Source: Pedobacter sp. PF22-3
GTDB taxonomy: Bacteria; Bacteroidota; Bacteroidia; Sphingobacteriales; Sphingobacteriaceae
Length of the DNA stretch: 64,000 nucleotides
Reading direction: 5' to 3'
Assembly: GCF_026239555.1 (NCBI RefSeq)
Contig: NZ_JAPIVP010000007.1
Span: 62,001 to 126,000 of the forward strand
The notes under the pieces are model-generated. The model was not told the DNA's origin. It saw only the letters and a program-made list of their open reading frames with translations, and searched no databases. Shown here in pieces: positions 44,661 through 54,007 of this stretch. The position numbers and the translations under genes are program-made. Position 1 is the first letter of the stretch. Every line of letters begins with the position of its first letter.

Positions 44661-45983
44661 CTAGTAAAGTGTAAACTCTACACGACGGTTTTGTTGACGA
44701 CCTGCTGCTGTTTTATTAGAGGCAATTGGCTGACCCATACCGTAACCTGTAGCTTCGATACGTGATGCGTTGGCACCTTGAGAAACCAAATACGCTTTAA
44801 CAGATTCTGCTCTTTCTTTTGATAAACGTAAGTTTAATTCTTTTGAACCTGTATTATCTGTGTGACCAGCTAATTTTAAGCTAAAGTTTTTCTGAATCAA
44901 TAATGCTGCAACTCTATTTAATGAAGCATAAGATTTAGAACGGATGGTAGCTTTACCTAAATCGAACTCTAAGTTTTTAATCGCTTCATTAACTACTTTA
45001 CGATCTTCTTCTGTTACGATTACTTTTTCTACAACTTTTTCAGGCGTTTTTAACGGACATCCTGCACCATCAACAACAGTACCTGCTGGTGTATCAGGAC
45101 ATTTATCCAATTTATCAGCAACACCATCACCATCTGTATCTTTCAACACATCGTTAAGTTCTGAACGTAATTTTGCATTATCAGCTTTTTGAGCATTTAA
45201 TTCAGATCTCAAACCTTCGGCAGTTTGTTTTGCTTTTAGGGCTTCATCATAAGTTAATGCTACCGGATTGTGGAAAGCCAATTGTTTTCCGCTACCTAAA
45301 GCAAACTCTAAACCAGCATAAGCATAGTTGTATTTATCATTTCCATTTTTGTAATAACCATCTAAGTTATCACCGTCAACAAAGTTGATGGTCCAACCCA
45401 AATCGAAGTTAACCGCATCGGAAATTTTAAATTTAGCACCTAAACCTACAGGGATAATTAGTTCGTGGATGTTATCGCCATTGCCAAATGTTGAAGTTCC
45501 TGCTGCTGTAGTGATAGTTGGTTTATAAGCTGCAATACCCGCTCCTGCAGAAGCATAAAGCTGCAAAGCATTTTCTTTTTTAAACATATCGATATTGAAC
45601 ATGTTTACCACAGCATTTAAAGTTCCTGAATAAGATAAATCTGTATCAAAAGATTTTACAGGAGAGTTGTTTACCAAACCGCTTTCATACGGCTCGCTAT
45701 TATCGCCTTTTAATTTACCACGAACTCCATCTAAACGAAGAGAGAAGTAAGGTGTAAATTGTTTTTTAATGTAAAGGCCATAACCTAAACTTGATTTGTT
45801 ATTACTGAAATCATTTTTTCCGCCCAGTGGTGAAAGTGGAGTTATTACACCAGCGTTTACACCAATAGACCATGTTCTTAATGTTGTAGTTGAGGCTGCC
45901 GGACTTTCCTGAGCTGAAGCAACTGACCCGATTAATAAACCAGCTAGTGCAACTGGTAGGGCTTTAGATAATTGTAGTTTCAT
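44661..45983 (-). CDS. OmpA family outer-membrane protein with TSP3 linker
   Basis: A 440-residue protein. The signal peptide ends VASAQ. The N-terminal beta-barrel runs about 30-235, followed by an Asn/Lys coiled segment (LRSELNAQKADNAKLRSELN). A thrombospondin type 3 calcium-binding repeat is at about 281-303 (DTDGDGVADKLDKCPDTPAG). The peptidoglycan-binding OmpA C-terminal domain runs about 325-440 (LAGHTDNTGSKELNLRLSKE, RIEATGYG, NRRVEF). It anchors the outer membrane to the wall. A TATTTTTG -7 element is at 46036-46043 on the minus strand. Likely a highly expressed protein. Confidence 0.92.
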   Translation of the reverse strand: MKLQLSKALPVALAGLLIGSVASAQESPAASTTTLRTWSIGVNAGVITPLSPLGGKNDFSNNKSSLGYGLYIKKQFTPYFSLRLDGVRGKLKGDNSEPYESGLVNNSPVKSFDTDLSYSGTLNAVVNMFNIDMFKKENALQLYASAGAGIAAYKPTITTAAGTSTFGNGDNIHELIIPVGLGAKFKISDAVNFDLGWTINFVDGDNLDGYYKNGNDKYNYAYAGLEFALGSGKQLAFHNPVALTYDEALKAKQTAEGLRSELNAQKADNAKLRSELNDVLKDTDGDGVADKLDKCPDTPAGTVVDGAGCPLKTPEKVVEKVIVTEEDRKVVNEAIKNLEFDLGKATIRSKSYASLNRVAALLIQKNFSLKLAGHTDNTGSKELNLRLSKERAESVKAYLVSQGANASRIEATGYGMGQPIASNKTAAGRQQNRRVEFTLY

Positions 45984-46338
45984 AATTTTCTGTTTAACGT
46001 TGAATAGCGTTTCACAACCTTTACAATAGCCATACCAAAAATAAAGTCAGGCAAAAATACTTATCCACTTTTCAACACTAGTTACTGGTGATGCAAGCTT
46101 TTAAACTAAACAAACCGTTTTAGCGTATTAACCGCAATGCATCAATCTGCCGGTATTTATTAATTTGCTATAATAAATCACTACTTCAAACCTCAATATC
46201 CCTCCGGATGCAATTATGGAAACTTATATTAGCTGTTTTATCAATTTATTAAGGTTCTTTGTACAATGCATTAAACTTTGATCCACCTAACCTGTAGCCA
46301 ATTTGATACAATGAACAATCAGATAGATGAATAAATGA
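45984..46338. promoter_or_regulatory. Long leader/promoter region of the ompA-type gene
   Basis: No gene. TATTTTTG (minus strand, 46036-46043) matches the Bacteroidota -7 element, and a second TATTTTTG lies further upstream at about 46054-46061. The rest up to 46338 is AT-rich with no repeats of the interspersed families. Confidence 0.35.
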
Positions 46339-48060
46339 TTACCAGCCGATGGCTTTATCATCTCCTCTCGGATCGGCACCTCCCTGATAATTACCCCATT
46401 TTGTTCTTAAAATGGCATCAACCCTACCTATTGGGCCTCTTTGTAGGATTTTATAACCTTTTGCCTTTAATTTTGCGGCTGATAAGCTATCAATGGCATC
46501 TTTTTCTAAATAAACCTCATCCGGCAACCATTGGTGATGAAACTTTTTAGCCGCAACGGCCGACTGCATAGACATATCAAAATCGATCACATTGATGATG
46601 GTTTGGAATACAGAAGTAATGATGGTTGAGCCGCCTGGTGTGCCTACCACCATAAATAATTTCCCATCTTTCTCTACAATGCTTGGTGTCATAGAGCTTA
46701 ACATTCTTTTATTCGGTGCGATGGCATTAGCTTCTCCACCAACCAAACCATACATATTTGGTGCACCGGGCTTAACCGAAAAATCGTCCATTTCGTTGTT
46801 AAGTAAAAAACCTGCTCCTTTTACAGCCACTAACGATCCGTAAGAACCATTTAACGTAGTGGTAATGGAAACAGCATTTCCATCTCGGTCTACAATAGAG
46901 AAATGTGTAGTCTCTTCATGTTCGGCCCCTTTTATATCGCCAGCCAAAATAGCACTACTTGGGGTTGCAGCATCCCAGCTAAAGTTTGCCATCCGGTTTT
47001 TACTATAGGCTGCATCCAATAATTGTTGTTGTGGAACGGCATAAAAATCAGGATCGCCTAAGTGCGTTGCACGATCAGCATATACTCTTCTTTCAGCTTC
47101 TACCATCACCTGCACGGTTGAATCAGCATTATGCCCCCATTTTTTTAATGGATAAGGTTCTACTGACTGAAGCAATTGAATCAGGGCAATACCTCCGCTG
47201 GAAGTTGGCGGCATGGTAATAACTTTATAGCCCCTGTAATTACCCGTTATGGGTTTACGCCAAATGGCATGATAATTTTTTAAATCTTCTTTTGTAATCA
47301 GTCCTTTTCCACGTTGCATTTCGGCTACAAGCGAATCAGCCACAGCGCCTTCGTAAAAACCTGTCCTACCTTTCTCCTGGATCAGTTTTAAGGTATTGGC
47401 CAATTCTTTTTGAACCAGCACATCATTTTCCTGCCAGGTACTTTCTAAATTTACGAAAGCCGTCCCGTTCGGATTAAACTCCATAAATTTTCTATGTAAA
47501 CCATTCAATTCACCAGCTTGCCTTTTGGTAATTTTAAAACCAAATTGGGCCAGGTCTATTGCGGGCTGCAATACCTGCGCCCAGGAAAGCTTTCCATATT
47601 TTTTATGCGCCTCTACCATACCATCTACTGAGCCGGGCACGCCCGCAGCTAAATGACCATAAAGGCTTTTATCTACAATTGGATTTCCGGCCGAATCGAG
47701 ATACATATCTCTGCTTGCCGCTGCAGCTGCTTTTTCTCTAAAATCTAATGCATTTATTTCGCCGTTTGCACCGCGGTAAACCATAAAACCGCCACCACCA
47801 ATATTGCCTGCATTAGGGTAAACCACAGCCAGTGCAAACTGAACAGCAACAGCCGCATCAACTGCATTTCCTCCCTTTTTTAAAATAGCTATACCTACCT
47901 GCGATGCTTCCGGATGGGCCGAAACCACCATGCCGTTTTTATACTCGCCACTGCTGTTTTTACCCAATTGCCCGGTTACACAACCTGCCAATGATAAGAC
48001 AACACTTAGGTATACTAACGATTTTTTAAAGTTATTGAGGGGCTTTATAGTTTTCTGCAT
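46339..48060 (-). CDS. ggt: Gamma-glutamyltransferase (glutathione hydrolase) lipoprotein
   Basis: A 573-residue self-processing Ntn-hydrolase. A lipobox LAGC at 24-27 indicates membrane anchoring. Large-subunit motifs include GGNAVDAAVAVQFALAVVYP, GGGGFMVYR and LDFREKAA. The autocleavage/catalytic Thr384 is the first Thr of TTHFSIVDRDGNAVS, and STTLNGSYGSLV then GFLLNNEMDDF follow. It cleaves gamma-glutamyl bonds such as in glutathione. Its start overlaps the preceding acyl-CoA ligase by 29 bases, so the two are probably co-transcribed. Confidence 0.94.
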   Translation of the reverse strand: MQKTIKPLNNFKKSLVYLSVVLSLAGCVTGQLGKNSSGEYKNGMVVSAHPEASQVGIAILKKGGNAVDAAVAVQFALAVVYPNAGNIGGGGFMVYRGANGEINALDFREKAAAAASRDMYLDSAGNPIVDKSLYGHLAAGVPGSVDGMVEAHKKYGKLSWAQVLQPAIDLAQFGFKITKRQAGELNGLHRKFMEFNPNGTAFVNLESTWQENDVLVQKELANTLKLIQEKGRTGFYEGAVADSLVAEMQRGKGLITKEDLKNYHAIWRKPITGNYRGYKVITMPPTSSGGIALIQLLQSVEPYPLKKWGHNADSTVQVMVEAERRVYADRATHLGDPDFYAVPQQQLLDAAYSKNRMANFSWDAATPSSAILAGDIKGAEHEETTHFSIVDRDGNAVSITTTLNGSYGSLVAVKGAGFLLNNEMDDFSVKPGAPNMYGLVGGEANAIAPNKRMLSSMTPSIVEKDGKLFMVVGTPGGSTIITSVFQTIINVIDFDMSMQSAVAAKKFHHQWLPDEVYLEKDAIDSLSAAKLKAKGYKILQRGPIGRVDAILRTKWGNYQGGADPRGDDKAIGW

Positions 48061-49807
48061 CCCGATAGATTTTTTCGATTATTTCATTGTTTTTTTCGGT
48101 GATCACTTTTCTTTTCAAACTCAGTTTCGGGGTAAGTTCGCCGCCATCTATGCTCCATTCTTTAGGCAAAAGTGCAAATCTTTTCACCTGCTCCCATTTT
48201 CCAAAACCCACATTTGCAGCTTCGATAACCTCGTTATATTTAGTGAGCACCTGCTCATTCTTAATCATTTCTTCGTTTGAGTTAAAAGTAATGCCTTTTC
48301 TGCCTGCCCAGGTTTTTAAGGTTTCGAAATTTGGAACAATCAGTGCAGAAGGGAATTTTCTATTTTCGCCCAAAACCATAATCTGTTCAATAAAAATCGA
48401 TTCTTTATATTTATTCTCCAGCATTTGCGGGGCAACATATTTACCGCCTGCTGTTTTAAACATCTCTTTTTTACGGTCAGTGATTTTTAAAAAGCGGCCG
48501 TCAACCAATTCACCAATATCGCCTGTATGGAACCATCCTTCCTGATCTACCGCTTCCTGGGTTAAGTCAGGCCGGTTGTAATAACCTTTCATTACCTGGT
48601 GCCCTCGGGTTAATACTTCACCATCTGGCGCTATTTTAACTTCAACACCTTTAATTACCTCACCAACGGTACCGAACATGGTTCCACCGAAATGATTAAC
48701 CGTAATTACTGGCGAGGTTTCCGTTAGTCCATACCCCTCGAAAACAGGCATACCAGCTGCCCAGAAAATTCTGGCCAATCGCGGATTTAACGCTGCTCCG
48801 CCAGATACGATCACCACAATTTCACCGCCTAAAGCTTCCTGCCATTTCTTGAAAACCAGCTTACGGGCAATCCCCAGTTTGAAGTTATACCACGCACCTG
48901 CATCAATGGTATATTTTTCGGCCAGAGCTACCGACCAGAAGAAAATTCCTTTTTTAACCCCTGTTAGTGCTTTCCCTTTCTCCATGATCTTATCGTAAAC
49001 TTTTTCAAGAAGCCTTGGAACAGTAGAAAATACATTGGGTTTTACATGCTGAATATCGGCAACAATAGTTTCCATACTTTCTGCATAATAAATTCCGGTG
49101 TGATTAAACAGATATAAATAAATGATCATCCGCTCGAAAATGTGCGATAAAGGCAGAAAACTTAAACCTTTTTTAACACCTTCGGGTATAACTACAGCTG
49201 AATTTACAAAATTTGCAACTAAGTTATTATGCGTTAACATTACCCCTTTAGGCGTTCCTGTTGTGCCAGAGGTATAAATCAAAGTCAAAATATCTTCAGG
49301 TCCTACTTTTGCTCGATATTCTTCCAGATTAATATCGGTGCTTGCTTTACCCAGTTCAATTAAAGTATTCCAGTTTTCGGCTGCTGTAATTTCATTAAAG
49401 CTATAAATCTTAATATCCGCGTTTACAGCATCTGCACAAGGTTTAATTTTTTTATACAATTCTTCATCGGCTACAAAAATCATGGTGATTTCTGCATCTT
49501 TTAAGATAAATTGAATGTCGTGCTCTGCTAAAGTTGGATATAAGGGAATCTGATAAGCCCCGATCTGGTTGGCAGCAAAATCGGCAATATTCCATTCAGG
49601 TCGGTTATGTGACATTACAGCAACCCTGCCACCTTTGCCAACACCTTGTTTAATCAATCCACGGCTTAGGTTATCTACAGCATTACAAAAATCTACTGTA
49701 CTATAATTTATCCATTTTCCGTTAATTTTCCCGCTGATGAATTCCTGCTTAGGATTTTCGAGGCTGTATTTCAAAAGATCAAAAACCCGTTTAATTTCTG
49801 CCGCCAT
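48032..49807 (-). CDS. Long-chain fatty acid-CoA ligase (AMP-forming)
   Basis: A 591-residue adenylate-forming enzyme. The AMP-binding motif is LIYTSGTTGTPKGVMLTHNN. Next come FLPLSHIFERMI, the A5 motif GYGLTETSP, GWFHTGDIGE and the C-terminal KEMFKTAGGKYVAPQMLE. It belongs to the FadD15/long-chain ACS group common in this phylum. It activates fatty acids to acyl-CoA and would feed the beta-oxidation operon 5 kb away on the same strand. The last 29 bases overlap the ggt start. Confidence 0.92.
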   Translation of the reverse strand: MAAEIKRVFDLLKYSLENPKQEFISGKINGKWINYSTVDFCNAVDNLSRGLIKQGVGKGGRVAVMSHNRPEWNIADFAANQIGAYQIPLYPTLAEHDIQFILKDAEITMIFVADEELYKKIKPCADAVNADIKIYSFNEITAAENWNTLIELGKASTDINLEEYRAKVGPEDILTLIYTSGTTGTPKGVMLTHNNLVANFVNSAVVIPEGVKKGLSFLPLSHIFERMIIYLYLFNHTGIYYAESMETIVADIQHVKPNVFSTVPRLLEKVYDKIMEKGKALTGVKKGIFFWSVALAEKYTIDAGAWYNFKLGIARKLVFKKWQEALGGEIVVIVSGGAALNPRLARIFWAAGMPVFEGYGLTETSPVITVNHFGGTMFGTVGEVIKGVEVKIAPDGEVLTRGHQVMKGYYNRPDLTQEAVDQEGWFHTGDIGELVDGRFLKITDRKKEMFKTAGGKYVAPQMLENKYKESIFIEQIMVLGENRKFPSALIVPNFETLKTWAGRKGITFNSNEEMIKNEQVLTKYNEVIEAANVGFGKWEQVKRFALLPKEWSIDGGELTPKLSLKRKVITEKNNEIIEKIYRDAENYKAPQ

Positions 49808-50071
49808 ATGAATTGTATATTATTTGGTTAAGTTAAAAAATCAAACATAAAGATTGCCACCTATTATGCTTTTTTAATGAAAATAGCACCTCAAAGTATG
49901 TAAAACGCGGTATTTAATTTTCGTTAAAAATATTTTAATAAACTTAGCGATTACAAAATTACTATGCAAGCATTGTTTTTTATCTTGTGAGAATTTTTAC
50001 CAAAAAAACATAAACGGCATTAAAGTTGTTAGGCAGATAACAATTAGAAAAACATTATAAATATTTAAATT

Positions 50072-50545
50072 ATGAAAAAATTATTTACCATTCTATGTTG
50101 TACAGCAATATTCGCTCTTGCAACAACATCTTTAAAAGCACAAAGTTATAAAAATGCACTTGGTGGCCGTTTTGGTAGCTACAATGGTGTTTCGTTTAAA
50201 ACAGGCCTTAACAAAAATGCCATGTTAGAGTTAATTGGAAACTTTAGAAGTAACAGAGGTGTTAGCTATGTACAATTAACTGGCCTTTATGAGGTTTACA
50301 ACCCAATTGGTGGCGCCCCTGGATTAAACTGGTATTATGGAGGTGGTGCTAGTATAGGTTCTGTAAAAGTTAAAGGATTTGATGGTGATGTTTATTTGGG
50401 TGCAAATGGTGTTCTTGGTTTAGATTACAAATTTAAAGGTGCTCCAATCAATTTATCTTTAGATTGGATTCCAACTTTAAGAATTACTCCAGATACAGAT
50501 TTCTATGGTGGAGATATTGGTTTAGGTGTTAGATTTACTTTCTAG
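50072..50545 (+). CDS. Small outer-membrane beta-barrel-like protein
   Basis: A 157-residue protein. A signal peptide is followed by LKAQ (cleavage near 24). The mature part alternates short strands with Gly/Tyr-rich turns (YYGGGASIGSVKVKGFDGDV) and ends in Phe, as in beta-barrels (DIGLGVRFTF). It is probably an eight-stranded outer-membrane protein of unknown role. The upstream 264 bases are AT-rich and gene-free. A terminator follows at 50605. Confidence 0.75.
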   Translation: MKKLFTILCCTAIFALATTSLKAQSYKNALGGRFGSYNGVSFKTGLNKNAMLELIGNFRSNRGVSYVQLTGLYEVYNPIGGAPGLNWYYGGGASIGSVKVKGFDGDVYLGANGVLGLDYKFKGAPINLSLDWIPTLRITPDTDFYGGDIGLGVRFTF

Positions 50546-50604
50546 TAGAGCGTTTAGTGCCAAACGCATAGCGTAAGGCGTTGATACAGCAAAGCAATTA
50601 ACAT

Positions 50605-50642
50605 AAAAATCCCGTGAGAAATTAATCTTACGGGATTTTTTG
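50605..50642 (+). terminator. Terminator of the small OMP gene
   Basis: AAAAATCCCGT and ACGGGATTTTTT arms, with GAGAAATTAATCTT between them, lie 60 bases after the stop. The stem continues partially through GTGAG and CTTAC. Confidence 0.8.
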
Positions 50643-50685
50643 TGCCTTGACTATAGACTCAAAACTGAGGACTTAAGACTACGGG

Positions 50686-52515
50686 CTAAATACCGGTCCA
50701 TTTTTTTAATACTGCTTTTTGCGCCGGTGTTGCATTTTCGTTAACAGTTGCATTTAAGCGTACATTTGGATTCTCTTTCAGGGTTAAAGAGATTTCTTTT
50801 TCTAATCCATCACGTCTTACTTTAAGTTTCAACACATCGCCAATGTTCTTTTTACCCACCAATGGGATAACATCTAATGAGATCATTGGGCTTTTTAACC
50901 TTACCGTTGATAATGCTTCGCTTAATGAGGTATCATCTAAACTAAGTACGAGGTCATTCACGTTTAACCCACTCACCCAGGCTGCAGAATTTCGTGTAGT
51001 AGAGGTAATCATCAAACCTTCATTGGTTAATTGTCCCGAAGCACCTGTAACCGGTTTACCAGGAGTTGCATTTTCGGAAGAAACATTTACGCCGGCATAA
51101 CCGAAGTATTTTGCATATTCTACATCATCTACCCCGTTAACATATTTTGTCCAGAAATTGGTAAAACTGATTCCGGATATTTTCTCCACCATGGCTTTAA
51201 ACTCGGCATCGGTATAACCGCGCTTTAAAGTTTTGCATTGCAGGTACATGGCTTTCATTACATCATCGAGGCTTTTGGCACCTTTGGTCGCATTAATAAT
51301 CTCGAGATCCATTAAAATGCCAATTACTTCGCCCTTATTGTAATAAGAGATTGAATTGTTCTTTGAGTTCTCATTAGGGCGGTAGCCAATAATCCATGCG
51401 TCGTAACTAGAAGAAGCTGCCGACTGGTATTTGGCACCCGGGGTATTTAAAACTGTGCCTACACCACCTATTAAATCTTTCAAAAATTCGTTCACGTCAG
51501 TAAACCCGGCACGGTGCAAATATTTGTTCTCGTAATAAGACGTAAAACCTTCGGCAACCCAAAGGTTGGTGGTGTAATTTTCGTTATCGTAATCAAATGG
51601 GCCTAAAGCAATAGGGCGCAAACGTTTCACATTCCACAGGTGATGATACTCATGTGCAACCAAACTTAAAAAACCTTTATAACCTTCCTCTGTATTGTAA
51701 GCATTTCTTGTAGCGCCTAAAGTAGTAGAATTCAAGTGTTCCAAACCGCCGCCGCCTTTTAAGAAATTATGAACAATAAAGAGGTAATATTTGTTAGGGT
51801 TTTCGCCATAAACTGCAGTTTCCTTTTCTACAATTTTGGCCATATCTACTTTTAGCTTTTCTTTATCGTAATTGCCGCCGCCATACATGGCTACTTCGTG
51901 ACGAACGCCTGCTGCAGTAAATTCGAAAATATCCTGGTTGCCCACCTCAATAGGGCTATCGTAAAGAATATCAAAATCGGTAGCTTTATACGTAAACTGC
52001 TTACCGGCAATAGGAGTTAAACCTGTAGAAACCTTACTCCAAGTATTAAATGGAATAATTTTTACCGTACTTGACGATTTAATCATGCCATCAGGGTGCA
52101 TAAAAATTCCTGTAGGAGATAAGAAAGCATGAGATTCGTCGATAAATGGTGTACGTACTGAAATTTCAAATGCATAAACACGGTAATTGATCTGGATATC
52201 AGCCGCTTTGGCTGAAAAAATTCTCCAGGTATTTTTCCTTACTTTTTCAACTTTTACGGCCTTACCCGCTGCTGTAGCCTTAAATTCTTCTACACTTTTT
52301 TCAAACTCGCGGACCAAATAAGAACCTGGTGTCCAAACAGGCATTTTTACATCTACATAATCTTTTACCAAGCCAGAAATATTCATCTGAACTTCAGCAT
52401 AATGTGCCTGCGGCTCTTTAAAAGAAACCTCAAAGCCTATTTTTACCTGCGCCTTCGCTGCCATAATACACGTTAGTAGTAAAACTAAACTTAAAATTGA
52501 TTTTTTATTAAACAT
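50686..52515 (-). CDS. M61 family aminopeptidase with PDZ domain
   Basis: A 609-residue protein from ATG 52515, where the signal peptide begins (FNKKSILSLVLLLTCIMAA); a TTG at 52536 is also in frame. The M61 zinc site is SLVAHEYHHLWNVKRLRP with HExxH at about His288-His292, and the third ligand is in LWVAEGFTSYYE, Glu near 322. A PDZ domain occupies about 480-580 (NEGLMITSTTRNSAAWVSGL). It is the glycyl aminopeptidase-like family, exported to the periplasm. It lies 371 bases from the divergent efflux operon. Confidence 0.92.
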   Translation of the reverse strand: MFNKKSILSLVLLLTCIMAAKAQVKIGFEVSFKEPQAHYAEVQMNISGLVKDYVDVKMPVWTPGSYLVREFEKSVEEFKATAAGKAVKVEKVRKNTWRIFSAKAADIQINYRVYAFEISVRTPFIDESHAFLSPTGIFMHPDGMIKSSSTVKIIPFNTWSKVSTGLTPIAGKQFTYKATDFDILYDSPIEVGNQDIFEFTAAGVRHEVAMYGGGNYDKEKLKVDMAKIVEKETAVYGENPNKYYLFIVHNFLKGGGGLEHLNSTTLGATRNAYNTEEGYKGFLSLVAHEYHHLWNVKRLRPIALGPFDYDNENYTTNLWVAEGFTSYYENKYLHRAGFTDVNEFLKDLIGGVGTVLNTPGAKYQSAASSSYDAWIIGYRPNENSKNNSISYYNKGEVIGILMDLEIINATKGAKSLDDVMKAMYLQCKTLKRGYTDAEFKAMVEKISGISFTNFWTKYVNGVDDVEYAKYFGYAGVNVSSENATPGKPVTGASGQLTNEGLMITSTTRNSAAWVSGLNVNDLVLSLDDTSLSEALSTVRLKSPMISLDVIPLVGKKNIGDVLKLKVRRDGLEKEISLTLKENPNVRLNATVNENATPAQKAVLKKWTGI

Positions 52516-52536
52516 ATTTACAGTGTTTTGCTGCAA

Positions 52537-52907
52537 ATTTAGATTTATTGATTAAGTTTTAATATAAAATAGCTAAATGTGGTGTAAAATAGTTGTTTCT
52601 GTTTATTTCGCGTTAAGCGATTAGCGTTTTGCAACTGGCGAAAAGTGGGTGATGCAAATAGTTGTTCTGCCGTATCGGCTCATAGTTGATGGTTCATAGT
52701 CTTTTGGTCAACGCCAACCTTAAAGCCAACCATTGTTTCAATTTTTATGATGACCAACTCCAAACTGAAACTGCCAACTCCGAACTGAAAGCTGTAACAT
52801 CCTTAATACAACAAATTTAGGACTAAACTATTTGAATATTTTTATGCTCTAATTCAAGCGTTAATTTTATTTTAATGTTAGAATACGCATAAACACAAAT
52901 CACAAAC
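52537..52907. repeat. Divergent intergenic region with short-tandem tract
   Basis: No gene. CCAACTCCAAACTGAAACTG then CCAACTCCGAACTGAAAGC at about 52746-52792 is a near-perfect tandem repeat of about 20 bases, and GGTTCATAGTCTTTTGGTC lies before it. The last 100 bases, AT-rich, should hold the promoter of the efflux operon, though no TAnnTTTG is evident. Confidence 0.5.
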
Positions 52908-54005
52908 ATGAAGAAAAGATATATTATCTATGCTGTTTTAGCTATAGGCCTGGCCTACCTGGTGTATTACAGAATTAACGCAAATAAAAAAATCGAAGGA
53001 AAAGGTGGCGCGTCTGCAGGGGCTGGAAAAGGTAAAGACGGTGGTAAGGGTAGTTCTTCTGCTCCATTGGTAGTTGATGGAATTATAGTAAAGCCAGTAT
53101 CTTTTGATAACGACCTGGAGATAACCGGCGCCATTGATGCAAACGAATCTGTTGTATTAAAAAGTGAAGTATCAGGATTGGTTACCGGAATTTATTTCCA
53201 GGAAGGCACCACGGTGTCAAAAGGAAGTGTGCTGGTCAAAGTAAATGATAGAGATATACAGGCGCAATTACAGGATGCACTTACTAAACAAAAACTTTCT
53301 GGCACAAATGAGAACCGGGCAAAACAATTGTTGGCAAAAGGGGCAATCAGTCAGGAAGAATATGATACCGCCCTTGCAGATCTAAAATCGTTGCAGGCAC
53401 AGGCGCAATTGGTTAGGGCGCAGTTGGCGAAAACCACTATCCGCGCACCTTTTACTGGCCGTGTAGGTTTACGCAGCATTTCTACCGGGACTTATTTAAC
53501 GCCTTCCATGGTAATTGCCAACCTGGTGAACACCAATCCGGTTAAAGTTACATTCTCCGTTCCGGAGAAATATGCAGGACAGATTAAAGTGAATTCAGAA
53601 ATCATGTTTACTACCGATGGCTCTTCAAAACAGAATAAAGGGAAAGTTTATGCGATAGAGCCCGGGATTAATGCCGCCACCAGAACCTTACAAATTAGGG
53701 CTTTGGCACCAAATGCAGACAATGCTTTATTGCCAGGCTCTTTCGCCAAAATTAAACTGGCATTAAATACCCTTCAAAATGCTATCCTAATTCCTAATGA
53801 GGCCGTTATCCCTGTTTTAAAAGGTAAAATTGTTTACATTCAAAAAGATGGCAAAGCAAAGGAAGTTAAAGTGGAAGCGGGTACACGTACCGATGAAAAC
53901 ATTGTGATTACATCAGGATTAAAAGCTGGCGACACGGTACTAACTACCGGATCCATGGCTTTAAAGAAAGATGCACCGGTTAAAGTTCATTTGGTTAAAG
54001 AATAA
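52908..54005 (+). CDS. RND efflux periplasmic adaptor subunit
   Basis: A 365-residue membrane-fusion protein. One N-terminal transmembrane anchor (IIYAVLAIGLAYLVYY) is followed by an unusual Gly/Lys/Ser-rich linker at about 27-50 (GGASAGAGKGKDGGKGSSS). Then come the barrel-sandwich/lipoyl halves (VSGLVTGIYFQEGTTVSKGS), an alpha hairpin, TTIRAPFTGRVGLRSISTGT and the membrane-proximal domain. It links the pump to TolC. It is first in a three-gene operon: 2 bases to the pump gene. Confidence 0.92.
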   Translation: MKKRYIIYAVLAIGLAYLVYYRINANKKIEGKGGASAGAGKGKDGGKGSSSAPLVVDGIIVKPVSFDNDLEITGAIDANESVVLKSEVSGLVTGIYFQEGTTVSKGSVLVKVNDRDIQAQLQDALTKQKLSGTNENRAKQLLAKGAISQEEYDTALADLKSLQAQAQLVRAQLAKTTIRAPFTGRVGLRSISTGTYLTPSMVIANLVNTNPVKVTFSVPEKYAGQIKVNSEIMFTTDGSSKQNKGKVYAIEPGINAATRTLQIRALAPNADNALLPGSFAKIKLALNTLQNAILIPNEAVIPVLKGKIVYIQKDGKAKEVKVEAGTRTDENIVITSGLKAGDTVLTTGSMALKKDAPVKVHLVKE

Positions 54006-54007
54006 TT

